Below, one piece after another: positions 6,552 to 10,851 of a stretch of 10,851 nt of DNA. Positions within the stretch are counted from its first letter, which is position 1. Every line of letters begins with the position of its first letter. The translations under genes were made by a program, and so were the position numbers. The stretch is from OCS116 cluster bacterium (GTDB taxonomy: Bacteria; Pseudomonadota; Alphaproteobacteria; Rhizobiales; OSC116): assembly GCA_002402005.2 (NCBI GenBank), contig NVUS02000098.1, positions 1 to 10,851 of the forward strand, written 5' to 3'. The notes below the pieces were generated by a model. The model saw nothing but the letters and a program-made list of their open reading frames with translations. It was not told the DNA's origin and did no database searches.

Positions 6552-7607
6552 ATGGTGATACGGCATATTGGTTTGATGATTTGTGCGGCTTTGTGGCTGC
6601 TGGCAACGCCGGCTGCGGCTATGGCCGAAGAGGACGCGGTTGAACCGGCGGCTAAGAATGCCGTGTTGCAAGTGGGCATTGTGGGTGATGTTATGGCGCA
6701 AGGCTTGGCGCAGGCCATCACACGATTGCTTGAGAAAGCCGACAAGCCAAATGTGAAGCTGAATAATTTTGCCAAGGGCTCATCGGGTTTTGTGCGTGAT
6801 GATTATTATGATTGGAACAAAGCTTTGCCGCCGATATTGGCCGCCAATAAGTTAGATTATATTTTGGTATTTATGGGCTCTAACGATCGGCAATCGATCC
6901 GGATTAAGGGACGAAGCTATAAAAAGAAAACGCCAAAATGGCGTGAAGAATATATTCACCGCATCGACCAGTTTTTGAACAGCATTAAAGATGCTGGAGT
7001 GCAGACCATATGGTTGGGTCAACCGATATCGCGCGGCAAGAGTTTCTCTAACGATATGGCATTGTATAATGAGATATACCGCCAACATGTTGAAAGCCAT
7101 GATGGTGTATTTTTTGATGTGTGGAATCTATTTGCCAATGAAAACGGCAAATATAGCCGCACTGGGCCAGATGTTTCTGGCCAGGTAAGGACTTTGCGGG
7201 CTCAAAATGGCATTCATTTTACCAGACGTGGCTATGATAAATTGGCGTTTCAGATTTTAAATTTGATTGAAGCGACTGAAAATGAAGAGGGTGCTGAAGT
7301 TGAAAGTGATGATGAAGGCGAAGTGGTGGAGGCTGAGCGTTATGATTTAAGCCAGACCGCAGGTGCGGATGCGATTATTGTCGAGCGGGTTGAAGCAGAC
7401 CCTGTTGTGGAAAAACCAGTTGCGGCGGGTGATCAAGTTTTCCGAACTGGGCAGGGGCCGCTGGCAATTGCCGAGATAGCCAAAACTGGCGAGGCTTTGA
7501 CCAAGGATGTAAAGAATATACCCTTGTGGAAAAGCGTGCTTGAAAATGGTAAAATTATTGATGCTGAATTTGGCCGTAGCGATGATTTTTCGTGGCCACG
7601 AAATTAG
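6552..7607 (+). CDS. Exported SGNH-fold protein (DUF459-like) with degenerate catalytic residues
   Basis: This 351-residue protein begins with a signal peptide (MVIRHIGLMICAALWLLATPAAAMA, cleavage near 25), so it acts outside the cytoplasm. Residues about 37-240 match the DUF459 type of SGNH/GDSL hydrolase fold: FAKGSSGFVRDDYYDW, block III MGSNDRQSI, IWLGQPI, a DVWNLF segment and block V IHFTRRGYDKLAF. The usual block I GDS reads GDV (Val47) and the usual DxxH of block V reads NGIH (Asn219), while Asn111 and His222 are kept. The Ser nucleophile and Asp of a working hydrolase are therefore absent, suggesting a binding or scaffold role; whether the whole subfamily lacks them cannot be judged here. 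The tail after 241 is acidic and poorly conserved in appearance. It follows galE by 11 bases, hinting at a cell-envelope polysaccharide role. Confidence 0.8.
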   Translation: MVIRHIGLMICAALWLLATPAAAMAEEDAVEPAAKNAVLQVGIVGDVMAQGLAQAITRLLEKADKPNVKLNNFAKGSSGFVRDDYYDWNKALPPILAANKLDYILVFMGSNDRQSIRIKGRSYKKKTPKWREEYIHRIDQFLNSIKDAGVQTIWLGQPISRGKSFSNDMALYNEIYRQHVESHDGVFFDVWNLFANENGKYSRTGPDVSGQVRTLRAQNGIHFTRRGYDKLAFQILNLIEATENEEGAEVESDDEGEVVEAERYDLSQTAGADAIIVERVEADPVVEKPVAAGDQVFRTGQGPLAIAEIAKTGEALTKDVKNIPLWKSVLENGKIIDAEFGRSDDFSWPRN

Positions 7608-7783
7608 TATTATTTAATAAAATCAAACTGTTAATATGTATTTTAAGAATCGGCTCACAAAACCGTGTTTGAAATGTGAATCCCGTTGCCGTTTTTGTGA
7701 TTTGCAAGTGAGTGATGAATATTTCAAATTTAGCTTAGGCAATCGATCAAACAGATTGTTTAACAAACTTTGGAGAGTCAAAC
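7608..7783 (+). promoter_or_regulatory. Upstream region of the bufferin operon
   Basis: This 176-base AT-rich region must contain the promoter of the bufferin operon and the end of the galE-SGNH unit. I see no convincing TTGACA/TATAAT pair; TTGCAA at 7702 lacks a -10 at proper distance. That would fit an alternative sigma factor, as reported for Caulobacter bufferin genes, but I cannot identify the motif. Two interleaved inverted repeats are present: CACAAAACCG (7656-7665) with CGTTTTTGTG (7690-7699), and TTTGAAAT (7668-7675) with ATTTCAAA (7721-7728). A Shine-Dalgarno GGAG at 7772-7775 serves bufA. Confidence 0.5.
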
Positions 7784-8068
7784 ATGAAAACAATTAATCC
7801 TTCTAAATTAATGATTGCTGGTGCAATCGCTGCTGCGGTTTCTACTTTTGCTGCTGTAACACCTGCATATGCTGCTGATGTTGAAAAATGCTATGGCGTT
7901 GCCCTTGCTGGTGAAAATGATTGTAAAGCTGGTGCAGGTACATCTTGCCAAGGTACATCTACTGTTGATTTCCAAGCCAATGCTTGGAAAAATGTTCCGG
8001 CTGGTACATGTGAAAGCATTGAAAATACAGACGGCAGCAAAGGCAGCCTTAAAGAAATGAAAATGTAA
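7784..8068 (+). CDS. bufA1: Bufferin precursor peptide (DUF2282 family)
   Basis: This 94-residue precursor has a Sec signal peptide ending TPAYA-AD (cleavage after 30) and a small mature domain with four Cys: 36 (EKCYGVALAG), 47 (NDCKAG), 55 (TSCQGT) and 76 (VPAGTCE). That spacing and the KCYG, NDCKAG and W-x-x-VPAGTC motifs are diagnostic of DUF2282 bufferins. In Caulobacter these are modified on Cys by a DUF692 iron enzyme, exported, and bind excess copper in the periplasm; that function is family knowledge. The Sec signal takes the place of a classical RiPP leader. The gene is richer in T-ending codons (GCT, GGT, TCT) than its neighbours, suggesting high expression, and it is followed by a strong terminator before bufB. 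GGAG eight bases before ATG supports the start. Confidence 0.93.
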   Translation: MKTINPSKLMIAGAIAAAVSTFAAVTPAYAADVEKCYGVALAGENDCKAGAGTSCQGTSTVDFQANAWKNVPAGTCESIENTDGSKGSLKEMKM

Positions 8069-8100
8069 TTTAAATTGTTTGCCAATTTATAATGCATTTG

Positions 8101-8138
8101 CAGCCCATCCACTCCCCGTGTGGGTGGGTTGTTTTTTT
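8101..8138 (+). terminator. Strong intrinsic terminator between bufA and bufB
   Basis: The arms 8101-8112 (CAGCCCATCCAC) and 8120-8131 (GTGGGTGGGTTG) pair over 12 bp with two G-U wobbles and no mismatch, around the loop TCCCCGT. Seven T residues follow at 8132-8138. It lies between the precursor gene and the enzyme genes, with no clear promoter after it, so partial read-through is the likely way bufB-D are expressed. Confidence 0.88.
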
Positions 8139-8173
8139 GAAACCGCGCGTTATGCTATTTGCAGGAGATGCGA

Positions 8174-9052
8174 ATGACAAATTTTACCCATAAAGACATT
8201 CCCAATAGCGCGGGTGTGGGCTTAAAAGCCCAACATTATAACACTATATTGGATGAAAAGCCTGACCTTGGTTGGTTTGAAGTGCATCCTGAAAATTATA
8301 TGGGGGCAGGTGGCCCGCCGCATAAATATTTGACCGCCATTCGTGAATTATATCCGTTGTCATTGCATGGTGTTGGCATGTCGTTAGGCTCGCCAACCGC
8401 TCGGTTAGACCCTGAGCATTTGGCGCGGTTTAAAGCCTTGGTTGAACGTTATGAACCGGGTTTAATTTCTGAGCATTTGGCATGGAGTACGCATGAAGGT
8501 GTGTTTTATAACGATCTTTTGCCGTTGCCATATACCGACGAGACATTGGGGCATTTGGCTGACCATGTGAATGAAATGCAAGATTATATGGGCCGGCAGG
8601 TGTTGATTGAAAACCCATCCGCTTATTTGGCTTATGATGATAGCCCCTATGCTGAGACTGAATTTTTACGCCAGTTGGCACAAAAAACTGGCTGTGGCTT
8701 GTTATTGGATGTGAATAATATTTTTGTTTCGGCCAGTAACCAAGGTTATGACCCTTATGAATATTTAGCGGCGTTTCCGGTTGAACATGTCGGTGAGATT
8801 CACCTTGGTGGTCATACGGTTGAGCTGGTGGAAGAAGATGATAAAACGGTCAGTAAAATACTGATTGATGCCCATTCAAGCGCTGTGGTGGATGATGTAT
8901 GGGGCATTTATAATAAATTGATTGGCATGATTGGTCCGAAACCCAGCCTGATGGAATGGGATGGTGACATTCCGGATTGGAAAACCCTCTATGCTGAAGC
9001 GCAAACCGCTGATGGTTTTATGGCTAAGCTTGAGATGAAAGAGACTGCTTGA
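8174..9052 (+). CDS. bufB1: Bufferin-modifying multinuclear non-heme iron oxidase (DUF692)
   Basis: This TIM-barrel enzyme of the MNIO family should oxidise Cys residues of BufA in the cytoplasm before export. I chose ATG 8174 (292 residues) because the Shine-Dalgarno CAGGAG at 8162-8167 is six bases ahead; ATG 8168 directly abuts it and TTG 8159 precedes it. Family motifs in order are FEVHPENY (35-42), LHGVGMSLG with His65, SEHLAW with His101, IENPSAYL with Glu146, LLLDVNNIFVS with Asp179, EIHLGGH with His210 and His214, IDAHSSAV with Asp232 and His234, and EWDGDIP with Glu261. These supply the His/Asp/Glu ligands of the two- or three-iron site, so the enzyme looks intact. Its TGA overlaps the ATG of bufC, implying coupled translation. 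The reported product is a thiooxazole on bufferins; exact chemistry here is inferred. Confidence 0.93.
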   Translation: MTNFTHKDIPNSAGVGLKAQHYNTILDEKPDLGWFEVHPENYMGAGGPPHKYLTAIRELYPLSLHGVGMSLGSPTARLDPEHLARFKALVERYEPGLISEHLAWSTHEGVFYNDLLPLPYTDETLGHLADHVNEMQDYMGRQVLIENPSAYLAYDDSPYAETEFLRQLAQKTGCGLLLDVNNIFVSASNQGYDPYEYLAAFPVEHVGEIHLGGHTVELVEEDDKTVSKILIDAHSSAVVDDVWGIYNKLIGMIGPKPSLMEWDGDIPDWKTLYAEAQTADGFMAKLEMKETA

Positions 9053-9819
9053 TGGGAGATTTTGCCGCGCTGCATAAGAAATTTACCAAGGCTTTGCTGA
9101 AGCCGCAGCTGGATGTGCCGGATGGCCTGATTGCGGTCAAAGCGCCGAACATTCAACGGCGGTTTGATGTTTATCGAAACAATGTGATGGCCAGCTTGAT
9201 TGAAGCGTTAAAAGCCAATTTTCCGATTACCTTTGCTTTGGTCGGGCAGGATTTTTTCAATGCATTGGCTGTGGGTTATATAAGTGAAAACCCGCCGGTG
9301 ATACCGATGCTATTTCAATATGGGGCGGAGTTTCCGAGTTTTATTGCCGAATATCCGGCGGTGTCGACTATACCTTATTTATCGGATGTGGCGCAGTTGG
9401 AAAATCATTGGCGTGCGGCCTATCATGCGGTTGAAAAACAATCGATCGACATCACTGCAGTGCAGGCGTTTTCACCCGAAGATCAGATGAATTTGCAGTT
9501 TGAGATTCATCCATCGGCTTCGATTTTAAAATCGGGCTGGCCGATATATTCGATTTGGCAGGGCCATGAGAGTGGAGACATGAGCCAGATTGATTTGGAA
9601 GTGAGTGAGAATGTGGTGATTTGCCGCCCACAGGTTAATGTTTTGTTGGCCAATTTGAATATGGAGGCTTGCGTGTTTTTTAGGCAGATTATCAACGGCC
9701 AAACATTGGGCGAAGCTTATGGCGCGGCGGCAGAGCTGAATGAAGAATTTGATTTGAGTTATAGTTTTGGGCAATTGTTTGCAATGGGCTTGGTAACGGC
9801 TTTGAGTGTTAAAAATTAA
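9052..9819 (+). CDS. bufC1: DUF2063 partner protein of the bufferin MNIO enzyme
   Basis: The start is ATG 9052, whose A is the last base of the bufB stop (TGATG), giving 255 residues; in-frame TTG 9049 is unlikely. The N-terminal half carries the DUF2063 signature: FDVYRNNVMASLIEALKANF, then LVGQDFF, FPSFIAEYP, and IPYLSDVAQLENHWRAAYHA. The C-terminal part is more divergent, with strands such as IHPSASIL and VVICRPQVNVLLANLNMEA. In MNIO systems this protein accompanies the DUF692 enzyme and is thought to recognise the precursor and deliver it to the iron enzyme. It has no signal peptide or membrane helix, so it should act in the cytoplasm with BufB. Translational coupling suggests equal amounts of the two proteins. 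Confidence 0.9.
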   Translation: MGDFAALHKKFTKALLKPQLDVPDGLIAVKAPNIQRRFDVYRNNVMASLIEALKANFPITFALVGQDFFNALAVGYISENPPVIPMLFQYGAEFPSFIAEYPAVSTIPYLSDVAQLENHWRAAYHAVEKQSIDITAVQAFSPEDQMNLQFEIHPSASILKSGWPIYSIWQGHESGDMSQIDLEVSENVVICRPQVNVLLANLNMEACVFFRQIINGQTLGEAYGAAAELNEEFDLSYSFGQLFAMGLVTALSVKN

Positions 9820-9840
9820 AAAAGAAACGGGAGAGAAAAA

Positions 9841-10278
9841 ATGGACGGTTTGGTGAAATTGGTGAATGGGACGATTGGCATATTATCGAAATTCCCGCAT
9901 ATGATATTGGCGTTGATGGCGCGGTTGATTATGGGCTCTATATTTTTAAAATCTGGCTTGCTAAAGTTTAATGATTGGGACAATGCGATCAGCCTGTTTG
10001 AAAATATATTTACCGACGTGCCATTGCCGCCGGTGGTTGGGGCTTATTTAAGCGGTTACGGCGAGGTGATATTTGGCTTCTGTTTGATTGTTGGTTTCGC
10101 CTCGCGCTTTAGCGCATTGGGCATATTGGGTATGACCTTGGTGATTGAGATTTTTGTCTTTCCCGAAGAATATATATTGCATGGAATGTGGGCGGTTTGT
10201 TGCCTGTATGTGATTAAATATGGCCCTTGTATTCTGTCGCTTGATTATTTTGTGAAAAAGCAATTTGGCGGTAAGTAA
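9841..10278 (+). CDS. bufD1: DoxX-family membrane protein of the bufferin operon
   Basis: This 145-residue protein has four predicted membrane helices at about 20-41, 65-87, 90-108 and 113-133. The first ends with FLKSGLLKFNDW, and SGYGEVIFGFCLIVGFASR lies around the second; both are typical of DoxX. Cys occurs at 81, 120, 121 and 130. DoxX proteins are quinone- or redox-linked inner-membrane proteins, and one commonly ends bufferin operons as BufD, where its exact role is not settled. The gene starts 21 bases after bufC with a strong Shine-Dalgarno GGGAG (9829-9833) seven bases before ATG, so it has its own translation start within the operon. A strong terminator follows. Confidence 0.9.
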   Translation: MDGLVKLVNGTIGILSKFPHMILALMARLIMGSIFLKSGLLKFNDWDNAISLFENIFTDVPLPPVVGAYLSGYGEVIFGFCLIVGFASRFSALGILGMTLVIEIFVFPEEYILHGMWAVCCLYVIKYGPCILSLDYFVKKQFGGK

Positions 10279-10304
10279 GACTTTTCATTTATAGAAAAAC
10301 TATT

Positions 10305-10335
10305 AAACTCCTTTGAGCAATCAAGGGAGTTTTTT
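10305..10335 (+). terminator. Intrinsic terminator after bufD, overlapping the RBS of the next gene
   Basis: The arms 10305-10316 and 10321-10332 pair over 12 bp with one G-U and no mismatch, closed by a GCAA loop of GNRA type. The 3' arm merges into six T residues (10330-10335), one base before the next ATG. The Shine-Dalgarno GGGAG (10325-10329) of that gene lies inside the 3' arm. Confidence 0.85.
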
Positions 10336-10336
10336 A

Positions 10337-10851
10337 ATGTCTGCATCATCGAAACAAATAGAAAAATACGGGTTTTGGCCTTCGGAGTTAAGTGCTGAAA
10401 AAGTGGCGGGCAAAGCTTTGCGGTTTAGTGGATTGGCGACATTGAGCGGCGATATTTATTGGAGTGAAACGCGGCCTGATGAAGGTGGGCGTTCGGTGAT
10501 TGTGAAGCGCAGTGTGAGCGGTGATGTGCAGGATATGATTGCGCCGCCGTTTGGTGCATCGTCTCGCGTGCATGAATATGGCGGTGGTGAATTTGGGCTT
10601 GGTAAAGATGTTTTGGTATTTGTGAATGCCAAAGACCAAGATTTATATAAGCTGAATTTGGATGGTGCGTCGCAGCCGGTGCGCCTGACTGACATGCCCA
10701 ATATGCGGTTTGCTGACATTCAGGTGGTTGGTGATTATATTGTGGCGGTGGCGGAATGTCACAATCCTGATGGCATAGCCAATATGCCAGAGAATATGCT
10801 GGTGCGGTTGGGCTTGACCGCCGATGCGGTTGCTGATGTTGAAGTGATTGC
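10337..10851 (+). CDS. S9-family serine peptidase (prolyl oligopeptidase-like), N-terminal part
   Basis: The frame is open from ATG 10337 to the right edge, giving 171 residues of a protein whose relatives usually run to about 620-680. The visible part is the N-terminal beta-propeller, with YGFWPSELSAE at the start, DIYWSETRPDEGGR, the highly typical SRVHEYGGGEFGL, DLYKLNLDG and ADIQVVGDYIVAVAE. This matches the dipeptidyl aminopeptidase/acylaminoacyl peptidase group. The catalytic alpha/beta-hydrolase domain lies beyond the window, so activity cannot be judged. No signal peptide is present, suggesting a cytoplasmic enzyme. The Shine-Dalgarno GGGAG seven bases before ATG supports the start but is buried in the terminator stem. 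It probably does not belong to the bufferin operon. Confidence 0.85.
   Translation, partial: MSASSKQIEKYGFWPSELSAEKVAGKALRFSGLATLSGDIYWSETRPDEGGRSVIVKRSVSGDVQDMIAPPFGASSRVHEYGGGEFGLGKDVLVFVNAKDQDLYKLNLDGASQPVRLTDMPNMRFADIQVVGDYIVAVAECHNPDGIANMPENMLVRLGLTADAVADVEVI

Noticed and set aside
6468..6775. Minus-strand open frames across the galE-SGNH junction
   Set aside because: They overlap two well-supported plus-strand genes and contain no recognisable domain.
7869..8112. Alternative frames within and opposite bufA
   Set aside because: The bufA frame has the signal peptide and diagnostic Cys motifs; the others lack any.

Overview
The window looks like chromosomal DNA from an alphaproteobacterium with moderate to low GC. 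The evidence is the GalU of alphaproteobacterial type (LLPDM motif), a DUF459-type SGNH protein, a bufferin operon of the kind described in Caulobacter, and an exact CtrA-type box (TTAA-N7-TTAAC) next to flagellar stator genes. A relative of the Caulobacterales/Maricaulales is plausible but not provable from this window.

Layout, left to right. (1) 1-1278, plus strand: the 3' part of a QmcA-like SPFH/band-7 membrane protein, translationally coupled to a short NfeD-family partner. (2) 1291-2968, minus strand: a flagellar stator pair, motA then motB, of the PomA/PomB subtype. (3) 2969-3181: an AT-rich divergent control region with the CtrA-like box. (4) 3182-4480, plus: a secreted, probably outer-membrane beta-barrel protein with a Pro-rich and QYQAQ-repeat N-terminus. 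(5) 4550-7607: galU (minus) and galE (plus), divergent, supplying UDP-glucose and UDP-galactose. galE is followed closely by an exported SGNH-fold protein that has lost its catalytic Ser and Asp. (6) 7784-10278, plus: a four-gene bufferin (MNIO RiPP) operon. It holds a DUF2282 four-Cys precursor with a Sec signal, a DUF692 multinuclear iron oxidase, a DUF2063 partner and a DoxX membrane protein. (7) 10337 to the right edge: the start of an S9-family peptidase.

The most interesting block is the bufferin operon. The precursor gene is richer in T-ending codons than its neighbours and is followed by a strong intrinsic terminator before the enzyme genes, which should make much more precursor than enzyme. 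Its 176-bp upstream region holds two interleaved inverted repeats and no standard promoter I can call. A second strong terminator ends the operon; its 3' arm contains the ribosome binding site of the next gene. The other notable points are the degenerate active site of the SGNH protein and the CtrA-type box between the stator genes and the barrel gene. No tRNA, rRNA, CRISPR, insertion sequence or other mobile element was seen, and no gene-free stretch exceeds 300 bases.
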